A stretch of DNA of 64,000 nt from Streptomyces sp. NBC_01723 (GTDB lineage Bacteria > Actinomycetota > Actinomycetes > Streptomycetales > Streptomycetaceae). The stretch covers positions 3,584,001 to 3,648,000 of the forward strand of contig NZ_CP109171.1 of assembly GCF_036246005.1 (NCBI RefSeq). The letters run 5' to 3'. The notes below the pieces were generated by a model. It was not told where the DNA came from. It did no database searches and saw only the letters and a program-made list of their open reading frames with translations. The position numbers and the translations under genes were made by a program. This document shows, piece by piece, positions 29,407 to 39,532 of this stretch (position 1 is its first letter; the number at the start of each line of letters is the position of its first letter).

Positions 29407-30234
29407 CTACCGGCTCAGCCGCCGGAACCGCCGTACCGCCAGCGGCAGGAAGACCGCCGTCAGGATCACCGGCCACACGACCGCCATCAGCAGCGCGTGC
29501 TGCTCGATCCACGTGTCGCCACCGCCGACCGGGGTGCCGAAGAGGTCGCGGGCGGCCGCCGCCGTGGAGGAGATGGGGTTCCAGGCGGCCACCCAGCCCA
29601 GCCAGTCGGGCATGAGCTGCGGGGCGACGAAGATGCTGGAGATCATCGTCAGCGGGAACGCCACCGCGAACAGGCCGCCCGCCGCCTCCGGGTTGGGGAC
29701 GAGCAGGCCCAGCCACACGCCGATCCAGATCAGCGCGAACCGAAGCCACAGCAGCAGCCCGAACGCGGCGAGGAAGCCCCAGCCGCCGTCCGGGCGCCAG
29801 CCCATGGCCATCGCCGTCAGCATCATGATGGCCAACTCGGCGCAGGCGGCCAGCAGGTCGGTGACGCCGCGTCCGGCCACCACCGCGGAGGAGGCCATCG
29901 GCATGGAGCGGAAGCGGTCGATGACGCCCTTGGTGGAGTCGTAGACGACGAGCGTCGCGGTGTTGATGAACCCGAACGCCATGGTCATCACGAACATGCC
30001 CGGCATCAGGAAGTCCTTGTAGTCCCCGCCGCCCGGCACCGTCATCGCGCTGCCGAAGACGTAGCCGTACAGGAGGACGGAGAGGATCGGGAAGCCCAGC
30101 TGCCAGGCGATGTTGACGGGCTGGCGCTGGTAGTGGAGCAGGCCGCGGCGGACGAGGTTGCCGCAGTCGGCGAGCAGCCAGTACAGACGCCCGCGACCGC
30201 CGGTCTCCCCAGTCGTCAGGTCGAGGGCGCTCAT
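29407..30234 (-). CDS. ABC-2 type permease (DrrB-like)
   Basis: A 275-aa membrane subunit with six hydrophobic segments. The first loop region [39 protein letters not shown] is the family signature of daunorubicin-type exporters. ATG overlaps the ATPase stop by 4 bp (ATGA), so the two subunits are made together. It probably exports a hydrophobic drug or lipid, with the neighbouring TetR protein as regulator. It converges on the acetyltransferase gene. Confidence 0.9.
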   Translation of the reverse strand: MSALDLTTGETGGRGRLYWLLADCGNLVRRGLLHYQRQPVNIAWQLGFPILSVLLYGYVFGSAMTVPGGGDYKDFLMPGMFVMTMAFGFINTATLVVYDSTKGVIDRFRSMPMASSAVVAGRGVTDLLAACAELAIMMLTAMAMGWRPDGGWGFLAAFGLLLWLRFALIWIGVWLGLLVPNPEAAGGLFAVAFPLTMISSIFVAPQLMPDWLGWVAAWNPISSTAAAARDLFGTPVGGGDTWIEQHALLMAVVWPVILTAVFLPLAVRRFRRLSR

Positions 30235-31232
30235 GCGGTCACCATCTCCTTCTCCGCACGATCCGTGCGATCCACACGATCCGTGCGATCCGTGCGGTGT
30301 CCGGTCAGGCGCAGGAACACGTCGTCGAGGCTCGGCCTGCGCAGCCCGATGTCCTCCACCGCGACGCCCTCGTCCTGGAGGGTGCGCGCCACCTCGGTCA
30401 GCGCGGACACCCGGTCGGCGACCGGGGCGTGCACGCGCAGCGTTTCCTCGTCGGCCTCGGGCTCGCCCTCGCAGACCCGGGCGACCACCTTCACCGCCCT
30501 TGCCAGGTCGGCCCGTTCGGCGACCACGACCTCGACACGGTCGCCGCCGACCAGGTTCTTCAGGCCGTCCGGGGTGTCGTCGGCGATGGACCGGCCCTGG
30601 TCGATGACGGTGATGCGGGAGGCCAGCTTGTCGGCCTCCTCCAGGTACTGCGTGGTCAGCAGCACGGTCGTGCCGCCCGCCACCAGGGCCCGCACCGATT
30701 CCCAGACCTCGCCCCGGCTGCGGGGGTCGAGGCCGGTCGTCGGCTCGTCCAGAAACAGGACGGACGGGGCGAGGATCATCGACGCGGCGAGGTCCAGGCG
30801 GCGCCGCATGCCGCCGCTGTACTTGCCGACGCCCCGGTCGGCGGCGTCGCTCAGGTCGAACTGGTCCAGCAGCTCGACGGCGCGGGCGCGGGCCCGGCGG
30901 CCGCCGAGGTGGAACAGGCGCCCGAACATCTCCAGGTTCTGCCGGCCGGTGAGCACCTCGTCCACCGCCGCGTACTGGCCGGTCAGGCCGATCCGGGCGC
31001 GCACCTCGCGCGGCTGCCGGGCGACGTCGAGGCCGGCCACCTCGGCCCGGCCCCCGTCCAACCGGATCAACGTGGACAGGATGCGTACCGCCGTGGTCTT
31101 GCCCGCGCCGTTCGGCCCGAGCAGGCCGTGCACGGTGCCCTCGCGGACGGCCAGGTCGAAGCCGTCGAGGGCGTGCTTCTCGCCGTAGCGCTTCTCCAGG
31201 CCCTCGGCGCGAACCGCGTGTCCGTCGCTCAT
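30231..31232 (-). CDS. ABC transporter ATPase (DrrA-like)
   Basis: A 333-aa nucleotide-binding subunit: Walker [10 protein letters not shown] (39-47), the signature [12 protein letters not shown], Walker [13 protein letters not shown], and a C-terminal extension typical of drug-resistance ABC ATPases ([14 protein letters not shown]). Near the end the DNA contains a run of 9-bp units (GATCCGTGC-like, about 30258-30297, antisense) encoding a repeated Arg-Thr/Val-Asp tripeptide, which may vary in copy number between strains. Transcribed away from the TetR gene from a shared operator region. It forms the exporter with the downstream permease. Confidence 0.92.
   Translation of the reverse strand: MSDGHAVRAEGLEKRYGEKHALDGFDLAVREGTVHGLLGPNGAGKTTAVRILSTLIRLDGGRAEVAGLDVARQPREVRARIGLTGQYAAVDEVLTGRQNLEMFGRLFHLGGRRARARAVELLDQFDLSDAADRGVGKYSGGMRRRLDLAASMILAPSVLFLDEPTTGLDPRSRGEVWESVRALVAGGTTVLLTTQYLEEADKLASRITVIDQGRSIADDTPDGLKNLVGGDRVEVVVAERADLARAVKVVARVCEGEPEADEETLRVHAPVADRVSALTEVARTLQDEGVAVEDIGLRRPSLDDVFLRLTGHRTDRTDRVDRTDRAEKEMVTA
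30258..30297. repeat. short tandem repeat in the 3' end of the ABC ATPase gene
   Basis: Four 9-bp units of the CGATCCGTG type (one is CGATCCACA) in tandem encode [12 protein letters not shown] at the protein C-terminus. In-frame slippage would change only the number of tripeptides. Confidence 0.6.
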
Positions 31233-31252
31233 GGGTCCCCCTCTCACTCGCC

Positions 31253-31296
31253 AACTGAGTACACCGTACCCGATTACGCGTACGCCGTACCCAGTT
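31253..31296. promoter_or_regulatory. symmetric GTAC operator between the TetR and ABC genes
   Basis: Four GTAC blocks are spaced GTAC-N3-GTAC-N10-GTAC-N3-GTAC (31259-31290), framed by AACTG (31253) and CAGTT (31292), giving a long, nearly perfect dyad centred near 31275. It lies in the 90-bp divergent promoter region, overlaps the likely -35 of the TetR gene and lies upstream of the ABC operon. It is a strong candidate binding site for two TetR dimers. Confidence 0.55.
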
Positions 31297-31310
31297 TTTT
31301 TCCGCGGCCC

Positions 31311-31316
31311 TAGACT
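31311..31316 (+). promoter_or_regulatory. -10 box of the leaderless tetR gene
   Basis: TAGACT is followed by 6 nt and then the ATG at 31323, with no Shine-Dalgarno sequence. Transcription is expected to start at the A of the start codon. Confidence 0.5.
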
Positions 31317-31322
31317 GACCCC

Positions 31323-32138
31323 ATGGCGAGCGGCACGGAGACCAGCGGCAGCGGCGACATCGCCCGCACCCTCGAACTGTTGTGGGACACCGGCCCGCGC
31401 CCCAGCCGGGGGCCCAAGCCCGGCCTGACGCTGGAGCGGATCGTGGAGGCCGCCGTCGAGGTCGCGGACCGGGAGGGGCTCGGCGCCCTCTCGATGCGCC
31501 GCATCGCCACCGAGCTGGGCACCGGCACGATGTCCCTGTACCGCTACGTCCCCGGCAAGAGCGAGCTGCTCGACCTGATGCTGGACCGCGTGCAGCGCCC
31601 CTCGGAGAACCCCGCCGACCTCGGCGACGGCGACTGGCGCTCGGCACTGCACGCCCTCGGCCACGCCACGCTCGCCCTCTACCGCCGCCACACCTGGCTG
31701 CTGGAGGTCAACAATTCCCGCCCGATCCTCGGCCCGAGCGCGCTGGACGGCATGGAGAAGGTGCTCACCCGGATCAAGCCGATGGGGCTGACCGACCCCG
31801 AACTGCTGTCGGCCATCCTCCTGATCGACGGGTACGTCATCGGGGCCGCCCGGACCCAGGTGTACGCGGAGGAGGCCGAGCGCACTTCGGGGCTCACCGA
31901 CGCGCAGTTCTGGGCGGCGCAGGAACCCATGATGGTGAAGGCCATGACCAGCGGGCGCTACCCCGTCCTCGCCGGGCTGTCGGAGGACACCTTCGGCCCC
32001 GGCTTCGACCACTTCGAGTTCGGTCTGCAGCGCATCCTGGACGGTCTCGAGGTCTTCGCGGCCGCCCGGAGAGCCGCACCGGTCCCCGCCACGGACACCG
32101 GCTCCGACTGCTCAGCGCCGCCGGAACAGCCGTCGTAG
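31323..32138 (+). CDS. TetR-family regulator (TetR_C type)
   Basis: A 271-aa regulator. [57 protein letters not shown] (about 36-90). The large C-terminal domain ([12 protein letters not shown]..., [19 protein letters not shown]) is the tetracycline-repressor-like ligand domain common beside DrrAB-type exporters. It is divergent from the ABC operon, with the GTAC operator between, so it most likely represses both and is released by the exported compound. Its last 27 bp overlap tail-to-tail with the next gene. Confidence 0.92.
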   Translation: MASGTETSGSGDIARTLELLWDTGPRPSRGPKPGLTLERIVEAAVEVADREGLGALSMRRIATELGTGTMSLYRYVPGKSELLDLMLDRVQRPSENPADLGDGDWRSALHALGHATLALYRRHTWLLEVNNSRPILGPSALDGMEKVLTRIKPMGLTDPELLSAILLIDGYVIGAARTQVYAEEAERTSGLTDAQFWAAQEPMMVKAMTSGRYPVLAGLSEDTFGPGFDHFEFGLQRILDGLEVFAAARRAAPVPATDTGSDCSAPPEQPS

Positions 32139-33092
32139 CCCGAACAGCGCGAGGCACGCGACGACCAGCCCGGCCGCCCCGACCTTGAACGTGTCCCCGC
32201 CCGGGACACCCCACCCGTCGCCGCCCCCGCCCGAGGCGTCGGAGCCGCCCCCGCCCGCCCCGTCACCCGCGCCGGGCGCGTCCTGGGCCTTGACCGGGCT
32301 GCTCGCGCCCTCCATGCCCAGCAGCAGCTTCACGCCGTCGGTGGTGTAGGTGACGGACTCGCCCTGCCCGAGGGGCACGCTGATCCGGTCCTTGCGCTGG
32401 ATCTTCCCGCCGTTCCAGTCGTACCAGATGCCCCCGAGGTAGCCGCGCACAGCGAGCGACTTCCCGTCCGGGGAGAACGCGGCGTCGGTGGCCCAGAGGT
32501 CGACGGGGACGGTGGGCCTGAAGACGTTGGTGCCGGAGGCGGAGAGCTTCGCCGGGCCCTCGTAGAGGTGCCCGCCGTCCTCGTTCTTGTCGATGAGGTA
32601 GACCCGCCCGGTCTGCGGGTGGACGGCCATCGACTCCGCGTCCCGGGCGCCGTCCGCGTACTTCACGACGTACTGCGTCGCCTTGACGGTCTGGTCCTTC
32701 AGTTCCTTCGGCTCGGGCAGCTCGTAGATCCACACGTACGGCCAGGTGCCGCCGAGGTTGTCCCCGATGTCGCCGACGAAGATCCTGTTGCCCGGCCCGA
32801 CCGCGATCGCCTCGACGTCGCGGGGCTTGCCGACGCCGGAGAGGGCGACGCGGGCGACGGTCTCGCCGGTGGCGCCGTCGACGGCGTACAGGTAGGGCCC
32901 GTTGTCCTGGTCGTTGTGCGTCCAGTAGACGCCCGGGTGGAGGCGGGAGGCGGCGAGGCCGCTGGACTCGGTGATGCGCGGGTCCTTGATCGTGAACCCC
33001 TCGCTCCCGGCAACGCCGTCGGCTGCGGAGGCGGGCACGGCGAACGCGCCCGCGAGGAGGGCCGCGGCGAGGAGGGCGAGGGGTCGGCGCAT
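32112..33092 (-). CDS. secreted, C-terminally anchored beta-propeller-like protein
   Basis: 326 aa. The signal peptide RRPLALLAAALLAGAFAVPASA is followed by a WD/NHL-like propeller region (RLHPGVYWTHNDQDNGPYLY, DVEAIAVGPGNRIFVGDIGDN, ESMAVHPQTGRVYLIDKNED, DAAFSPDGKSLAVRGY). A Gly-rich spacer, a hydrophobic helix ([16 protein letters not shown]) and the Arg-rich end RRLFRRR form a membrane anchor. The end resembles sortase substrates, but there is no clear LPxTG, only VPGGD. Its role outside the cell is unknown. ATG 33092 opens the signal peptide. Confidence 0.75.
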   Translation of the reverse strand: MRRPLALLAAALLAGAFAVPASAADGVAGSEGFTIKDPRITESSGLAASRLHPGVYWTHNDQDNGPYLYAVDGATGETVARVALSGVGKPRDVEAIAVGPGNRIFVGDIGDNLGGTWPYVWIYELPEPKELKDQTVKATQYVVKYADGARDAESMAVHPQTGRVYLIDKNEDGGHLYEGPAKLSASGTNVFRPTVPVDLWATDAAFSPDGKSLAVRGYLGGIWYDWNGGKIQRKDRISVPLGQGESVTYTTDGVKLLLGMEGASSPVKAQDAPGAGDGAGGGGSDASGGGGDGWGVPGGDTFKVGAAGLVVACLALFGLRRLFRRR

Positions 33093-33213
33093 GCGCCAAG
33101 CCTGCCATCCCGCGCGGGCGTTCACGCGGGCGGTCACCCTGGGTGGCCGGGCTCACATCCCGGGTGGTCGGGGTCACGTCGCGCCGGCCGGACCGATCGT
33201 CCATGATGAGCGG

Positions 33214-33894
33214 ATGCTCAGGTTCATGTTCGTCGGTGACTCCATGACGATCGGAAGCGCCGGCGAACACACGTGGCGCTACCGGCTGTGGCAGCACCTG
33301 TGCGCCTCGTACGGCCGCCCCTTCACCTGCGTCGGCCCGCGCGAGACGCTGCACGACCAGGTGACGGACGCCCCCACCTCGTACGCCTACGCCGAACCCG
33401 GCTTCCCGCGCGCCCACCTGGCCGGCTGGGGCGAGGGCTGGCACCACATGACACCGCTGATCGCCGAGACGGTACGGGAGTACCGCGCGGACGTGCTCCT
33501 GGTCTCCCTGGGCCTCATCGACCTCGGCTTCTACACGAACGCGGAGCAGACCGCCGACAACGCCCGCGCCTTCGTCGCCGAGGCCCGCTCGGCCAACCCG
33601 CGCGTGCGCATGGCCGTGATGCCGGTGCTGCACAACATCCGGGTGGACGCGGACCCCACCTTCGCCGGGCAGGTCCACCGCTTCAACGAACTCCTCGCCA
33701 AGACCGTCGCCGAACTCGACGAGCCGCGCTCCTCCCTGCTGCTCGTCCCGCCGCCCGCGGAGTACGAGTTCCACGCGGACACGTACGACGGCACCCACCC
33801 GAACGAGAGCGGCGAGCACCGGATCGCGGCGGCGTTCGCCGAGGCGATGGACGAGGGGTGGGGACTCGGCGGGCCCTACTCGGCCGCCGCGTAG
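33214..33894 (+). CDS. SGNH/GDSL-type esterase-like protein
   Basis: A 226-aa protein with block I FMFVGDSMTIGSAGEHTWRY (nucleophile Ser in GDSMT) and block V DGTHPNESGEHRIAAAFAEAM (Asp and His). The Asn block III appears altered (SLGLIDLGFY). It probably hydrolyses an ester. It has no signal peptide, so it is cytosolic as written. ATG 33214 is chosen because it starts the first strand; a second ATG lies four codons inside. Alone between a surface protein and the two-component operon. Confidence 0.8.
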   Translation: MLRFMFVGDSMTIGSAGEHTWRYRLWQHLCASYGRPFTCVGPRETLHDQVTDAPTSYAYAEPGFPRAHLAGWGEGWHHMTPLIAETVREYRADVLLVSLGLIDLGFYTNAEQTADNARAFVAEARSANPRVRMAVMPVLHNIRVDADPTFAGQVHRFNELLAKTVAELDEPRSSLLLVPPPAEYEFHADTYDGTHPNESGEHRIAAAFAEAMDEGWGLGGPYSAAA

Positions 33895-33920
33895 ACCACC
33901 GCGGGCACCCGACCCACCCC

Positions 33921-33965
33921 CCCTACCCGGGTACCACTGACGACCTGGCTCCCCAGGGTGACGCC
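33921..33965. promoter_or_regulatory. 45-bp promoter motif, copy 1 (upstream of the histidine kinase)
   Basis: This copy contains the palindrome TACCCGGGTA and the downstream block TGGCTCCCC then TGACGCC, ending 71 bp before the kinase start. It matches copy 2 at 36036-36080 at 33 of 45 positions without gaps. Being shared by the regulator operon and the adjacent ABC operon, it is the likely response-regulator box plus core promoter. Confidence 0.55.
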
Positions 33966-34036
33966 ACGCCCCCGGCCGTCTTCCTATCCTCCTGTCCGTC
34001 ACGCCGGACGCTTCGGAGGGAGGAGGAACCGACGCC

Positions 34037-35320
34037 GTGCACCTGTCCGGACGCCGTCCCGCCCCGCATAGGCTGGTGCCCATGACCTCAGTCGAGGAGG
34101 GTCGCCCTCGCGCGCTGCTCGCGGGGGCTTCGCGGTGGTGGGTACGGCTGCTGCCGTGGGCCGTGGCGTTCGTGCTGTCCGTCGCCCTGCTGCCCACCAC
34201 CATCGTGGTCCTCACCGCCGACTACGGTCTGGGCGGCGGCCTCGCGAGCGCGCTGGCCGTCGCACAGGCGGCGCCGCTGCTGCTCGCCGTCGCACACCCG
34301 CTGCGGGCCTGGTACGTGATCTTCGCCGCGGACGTGGCCGGGGCGCTGGCCCTGCTCACCGTCGACTTCGAAGCGCGCCTGCTGTGGCCGTTCCCGCCCA
34401 TGGGGATCGTCGGGTACATCGGCCTGTGCCTCGCCCTGGGCCTGCGCGAGCGGCGCCGGACGCTGCTGCTGGTGTGGCTGGCGACGGCGGCCGCCAACGT
34501 CGGCCTGGGCTTCGCGGCACCCCACGGCTTCGGCGCCAAGGGCCTGTTGCTCACCATCCTCGGCGGCGTCGCGCTCCTGCTGGGCGGTGTGCTGCGCGAG
34601 CGGCACGAGGTGCAGCGCAGGCTGGCCGAGCAGGAGACGATCAGCGAGGCCGAGCGGGGGCGGCGGACGCTGCTGGAGGAACGTGCCCGCATCGCGCGCG
34701 AGCTGCACGACGTGGTGGCGCACCACATGTCCGTCATCACGGTGCAGGCGGACACCGCGGAGTACCGCCTCGCGACGCTGCCGCCGGACGTGCGGGAGGA
34801 GTTCACCTCCATCGCGGCGACCGCGCGGGAGTCGCTCGGCGAGATGCGGCGGCTCCTCGGCGTGCTGCGCAACGAGGAGGCACACGGCGAGCTGGTGCCC
34901 CAGCCGGGCCTCCCGCAGATCGCGCAGCTGGTGGAGGCGACGGCGAGGACCGTCGGGCCGGTGGAGTTCACCCCCTGCGACGCCGAGGTGCCGGAGGCGG
35001 TGGGCCTCTCGGCGTACCGGATCGTCCAGGAGGCCCTCGCGAACGTCGTACGGCACGCGCCGGGTGCCGCGACGCGGGTGTCGCTGTCGGTGTCGGAGCC
35101 GGTCGCGGACGGCGGCGGCCGGCTCACCGTCCTGGTCGTCAACGGGCCGCCGCCGGAGCCGCCCGCCGCGCCGCTCGAGGTGGGCGGCACCGGGCACGGC
35201 CTGGTCGGCATGCGCGAGCGGGTACGCATCATCGGCGGCACCCTCGACGTGGGGCCGCTGCCGGACGGCGGGTTCCGGATCGCCGCCCGACTCCCTTTGA
35301 CCGAAGAGGACTTCACATGA
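34037..35320 (+). CDS. sensor histidine kinase (NarL/DesK-type, HisKA_3)
   Basis: 427 aa. Several transmembrane helices between about 35 and 185 form the sensor part. A coiled segment leads to the HisKA_3 box RIARELHDVVAHHMSVI with phospho-acceptor His224, and then the HATPase (N box VQEALANVVRHA, G box GTGHGLVGMRERV). GTG 34037 has a strong GGAGGAGGAA ribosome site; ATG 34082 has none. It phosphorylates the response regulator encoded by the next gene, whose ATG overlaps this stop by 4 bp. The stimulus is unknown; the adjacent MacB-type exporter suggests cell-envelope stress or an antibiotic. Confidence 0.92.
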   Translation: MHLSGRRPAPHRLVPMTSVEEGRPRALLAGASRWWVRLLPWAVAFVLSVALLPTTIVVLTADYGLGGGLASALAVAQAAPLLLAVAHPLRAWYVIFAADVAGALALLTVDFEARLLWPFPPMGIVGYIGLCLALGLRERRRTLLLVWLATAAANVGLGFAAPHGFGAKGLLLTILGGVALLLGGVLRERHEVQRRLAEQETISEAERGRRTLLEERARIARELHDVVAHHMSVITVQADTAEYRLATLPPDVREEFTSIAATARESLGEMRRLLGVLRNEEAHGELVPQPGLPQIAQLVEATARTVGPVEFTPCDAEVPEAVGLSAYRIVQEALANVVRHAPGAATRVSLSVSEPVADGGGRLTVLVVNGPPPEPPAAPLEVGGTGHGLVGMRERVRIIGGTLDVGPLPDGGFRIAARLPLTEEDFT

Positions 35321-35991
35321 CCACGCGCGTCATGATCGTCGACGACCAGGCCATGGTGCGGGCCGGTTTCGCCGCGCTGCTGGCCGCACAGGCCGACATC
35401 GACGTGGTGGGCGAGGCGCCCGACGGCGCACAGGGCGTCGAGCTGAGCCGGCGCACCCGGCCCGACGTCGTGCTGATGGACGTCCGCATGCCCGAGATGG
35501 ACGGCCTGGAGGCCGCACGCCGCCTCCTGTCGCCCCCGCCGGGCGTCACCCACCGGCCGCGCGTCCTGATGCTGACCACCTTCGACGTCGACGACTACGT
35601 GTACGAGGCGCTGCGGGCGGGCGCGAGCGGCTTCCTGCTGAAGGACGCGCCGCCCGCCGACCTCATCGCGGCGGTACGCGTCGTGGCCTCGGGCGACGCG
35701 CTGCTCGCCCCCTCGGTGACGCGCCGCCTGATCGCGGACTTCGCCCGGCAGCGCCCCGCCGCCCGGGGCAAGCCCGCGCTGCGCCTGAAGGCCCTCACGG
35801 AACGCGAGACCGAGGTCCTCACCCTGGTGGCCCGCGGCCGGTCCAACACGGAGATCGCCCAGACGCTGGTACTGGCCGAGCAGACCGTGAAGACCCACGT
35901 GAGCCGCGTCCTCACCAAGCTCGACCTGCGCGACCGCGCCCAGGCGGTGGTCTTCGCATACGAATCGGGGCTGGTGGCGCCGGGCGAGTGA
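35317..35991 (+). CDS. LuxR-family response regulator
   Basis: 224 aa. Receiver domain with acidic pocket D9-D10, phospho-acceptor D55 (VVLMDVRMPEMDG), T/S and Lys in MLTTFD and FLLKDAPP, then a LuxR/NarL HTH (LTERETEVLTLVARGRSNTEIAQTLVLAEQTVKTHVSRVLTKL, about 160-205). Its ATG overlaps the kinase stop (ATGA). It probably binds the motif shared by its own operon and the downstream ABC operon (33921-33965 and 36036-36080). That assignment is inferred from position. Confidence 0.93.
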   Translation: MTTRVMIVDDQAMVRAGFAALLAAQADIDVVGEAPDGAQGVELSRRTRPDVVLMDVRMPEMDGLEAARRLLSPPPGVTHRPRVLMLTTFDVDDYVYEALRAGASGFLLKDAPPADLIAAVRVVASGDALLAPSVTRRLIADFARQRPAARGKPALRLKALTERETEVLTLVARGRSNTEIAQTLVLAEQTVKTHVSRVLTKLDLRDRAQAVVFAYESGLVAPGE

Positions 35992-36035
35992 CCTCCGGCA
36001 GGTCCCGTTCCCCTCCTGCTCCCTCCTCCGCCACC

Positions 36036-36080
36036 CCCTACCCCGGTAGCACCCCCACATTGGCTCCCCGGTATGACGCC
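36036..36080. promoter_or_regulatory. 45-bp promoter motif, copy 2 (upstream of the ABC exporter)
   Basis: TACCCCGGTA, then TTGGCTCCCCGG and TATGACGCC, ending 65 bp before the ABC ATPase ATG. It repeats the arrangement of copy 1 (33921-33965) at nearly the same distance from a start codon. Confidence 0.55.
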
Positions 36081-36145
36081 CGGGGCGTAGCCGAGGCCGC
36101 ACTCTCCATCCCGTCGAAGCAGTGAACGGACGAGGGAGACGGAAC

Positions 36146-36960
<815 letters not shown>

Positions 36961-36964
<4 letters not shown>

Positions 36965-39489
36965 GGAGCCTCGCCCCGAACGGCCTCGCGCGCGCGGCCG
37001 TGCGCTTCAAACCCGCCTCGTTCGCGGGCACGTTCGTCGCGCTGATGATGTCGGCGCTGATCGTCACGGCCTACGGCGTCCTGCTGGAGAGCGGCGTCCG
37101 CGCCTCGGTGCCGGCCGAGCGGTACGCGAACGCCCCCGTGGTCGCGGCGGCCGACCAGTCCGCGCGCCTCGTCGCCGACACCATCGACGGCCCGGAGGAG
37201 AGCGCGTTCCCGCTGCCGGACACCGCCCGCGTGGACGCGGGGCTCGCCGCGAAGGCCGCCCGGGCGCCGGGTGCCGCGGCCGCGGTGCCGGACTTCACCT
37301 TCCCGGTGCGGCAGGGTGCGGGCCCCGGCGGCGCGGGACTCACCGGTCACGGCTGGGGCTCGCACGCCTTCACCGGCACCGCGCTGACCGAGGGCGCCGC
37401 ACCCGGCGCGGGCGAGGTGGTGCTCGACGCCGCCGCGGCCCGTACCGCGCAGGCCGCCGTGGGCGACTCCGTCGCCCTCGAAACGGCCGCCGGCCGCGCC
37501 GTCTTCCGGGTCTCCGGGCTGGCCGAGGCCGGGCCGGGTGACACCGCGGGGTCCGGCGCGAGGGCCGGTGGCGGTGCCACCGCCTGGTTCGCCGACACCG
37601 AGGCACCCGTGCTGGCGGGGCACCCCGGCAAGGCCGACGCCATCGCCGTACTCGCCGAGGACGGCACCGGCACGGACGCCCTCGCCGCGGCCGTCGGGAA
37701 GTCCCTGGCCGGCTCCGACGCGCTGGTCCGCACCGGCGACGACCGCGGCGAGGTCGAGGACCACGGCCTGGCGTACGCCAAGGAGACCCTCACCGGACTC
37801 GGCGGCTCCTTCGGCGGCGTCGCCACCCTGGTCGCCGTCTTCACCGCGGCCGGGACCGTCGCCCTCTCCGTCGGCCAGCGCGGCCGCGAGTTCGCGCTGC
37901 TGCGCGCCGTCGGCGCCACCCCGCGGCAGATCCGCCGCGCGGTCGCCACCGAGGCACTGCTCGTCGCGCCGCTCGCCGGGCTGCTCGGCTGCCTGCCGGG
38001 GATCGCGCTGGCGAACTGGTGGTTCGGACAGCTGAAGGACCGCGGGGCGATTCCGGAGGCCGTCGAGCTGCACGTCTCGTGGCTCCCGCCCCTCGCCGCC
38101 GTCGGTGCCGGGCTGCTCACGGCGCTCGGCGCGGGCTGGGCGGCCGGGCGCAGGCCCGCGAGGATCAAGCCGGGGCAGGCACTCGCCGAGGCCTCGGTGG
38201 AGCGGCTGCGGCCGGGCGTCGTCCGTACCGTCCTCGGACTGGGTGCCCTGGCCGGCGCGGCGGTCCTGGCCGGCGTCGCCGCCTCCGCCGCCGGTGGCGA
38301 CGCGGCCAACGCCTCCCTCGGCGTCATCATGCTCTTCATGCTGGCCGTCGCCCTGCTCGGCCCCGTGGTGGCCCGGCTGTGCGCCGCGCTCTTCGGCCTG
38401 CTGCTGCGCGGCGGCGGCGCCCCGGCCGCGCTGGCCGCCGCCAACTCCCGCACCAACGCCCGCCGGCTGGCGTCCGCGCTCACCCCGATCGTGATGGCGA
38501 TGGCCTTCGCCTCGACGCTGGTCTTCATGCACACGAGCGAGAGCCGCACCGCCGAGGACCAGCTCCGCGCCGGCCTCACCGCCGACCACGTCGTCACCGA
38601 CCCGGCGGGCCTGCCCGCCGACGCCGCCGGCCGGGCCGCCCGCGCTCCCGGCGTCGAAGCGGCGGTGAGCCTGCTGGACACCCAGGTGCTGGTCCCCGTC
38701 CGGGGCGGCGGCGAGACGTCGCTCCAGGCGTCGGCGGCCCAGGGCATCTCGGGCTCCGGCGCCCAGCTCGCCGAGGTGCAGGACCTCGACGTACGCAGCG
38801 GCAGCCTGGACCGCGTGGGTGCGGGCCGGATCGCGGTCGACAGGACGCTCGCCACCGCGGCGGACGTCGAGGTCGGCGACGCACTGCCGCTCTACCTCCC
38901 CGACGGCACCCGGGCCCGCCCGGAAGTCGTCGCGGTCTACGGCCGCGGCCTGGGCCTGGCGGCGGTGACCATGGACCGCGCCTCCCTGGCCGGCCACGTC
39001 ACCTCGGCCTTCGACAGCACGCTGCTGGTGAGCGGCGGCGAGGCCGGGCCGCTCGCCGCGCTCGGCGAGGTCACCGACGCGTCGGGCTACGCCCTCGCGC
39101 GGAACGTCGAGCGTGAACTCGGCGCCTGGGCCAACTACACGATGGCCGCCGTCCTGGGCGGCTTCGCCGCCGTCGCCGCCGTCAACACCCTGGTGATGAC
39201 GGTCCTCGACCGGCGCCGCGAACTGACCGCGCTCCGCCTCGTCGGCTCCACCCGCCGCCAGGTGCTGCGCATGCTCCGCTGGGAGTCGCTGCTGGTGTCG
39301 GTGGCGGGCGTGGCGCTGGGCACCGCCATCGCCATGATCACGCTGACCCCGATGATGCGCGGCCTGACGGGCGAGTCCCCGCACGTCCCGCCGCTGCTGT
39401 ACGCCACGTTCGCCGCGGTCGTGGTCGCCCTCGGCCTGCTCTCCGTGACGCTCCCCGCCCGGGCGGCACTGCGCGACCGGGACGGCTGA
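36961..39489 (+). CDS. FtsX-like ABC permease
   Basis: 842 aa with an N-terminal helix (SFAGTFVALMMSALIVTAYGVLL), a large extracytoplasmic domain, a first FtsX block of about three helices (about 270-390, including FALLRAVGATPRQIRRAVATEALLVAPLAG), a middle pair of helices, a second extracellular domain and a final FtsX block (LTALRLVGSTRRQVLRMLRWESLLVSVAG). This is the actinobacterial MacB-like layout. It likely exports, or provides resistance to, an envelope-active compound together with the upstream ATPase and under the upstream two-component system. Confidence 0.92.
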
Positions 39490-39498
39490 GATCACTTG

Positions 39499-39516
39499 CT
39501 TGGAGCGCACTCCAAG
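39499..39516. promoter_or_regulatory. MerR-family operator upstream of the aldo/keto reductase
   Basis: CTTGGAG-CGCA-CTCCAAG is a perfect 7/4/7 dyad and fits the CTTGGAGT-NN-ACTCCAAG type recognised by NmlR/AdhR-like MerR regulators. TTGCTT (39496-39501) and TGGCTG (39521-39526) are 19 bp apart with the dyad between, the over-long spacing typical of MerR promoters. The ATG at 39533 would then be the first transcribed triplet. Confidence 0.6.
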
Positions 39517-39532
39517 TCGTTGGCTGGAGAGC

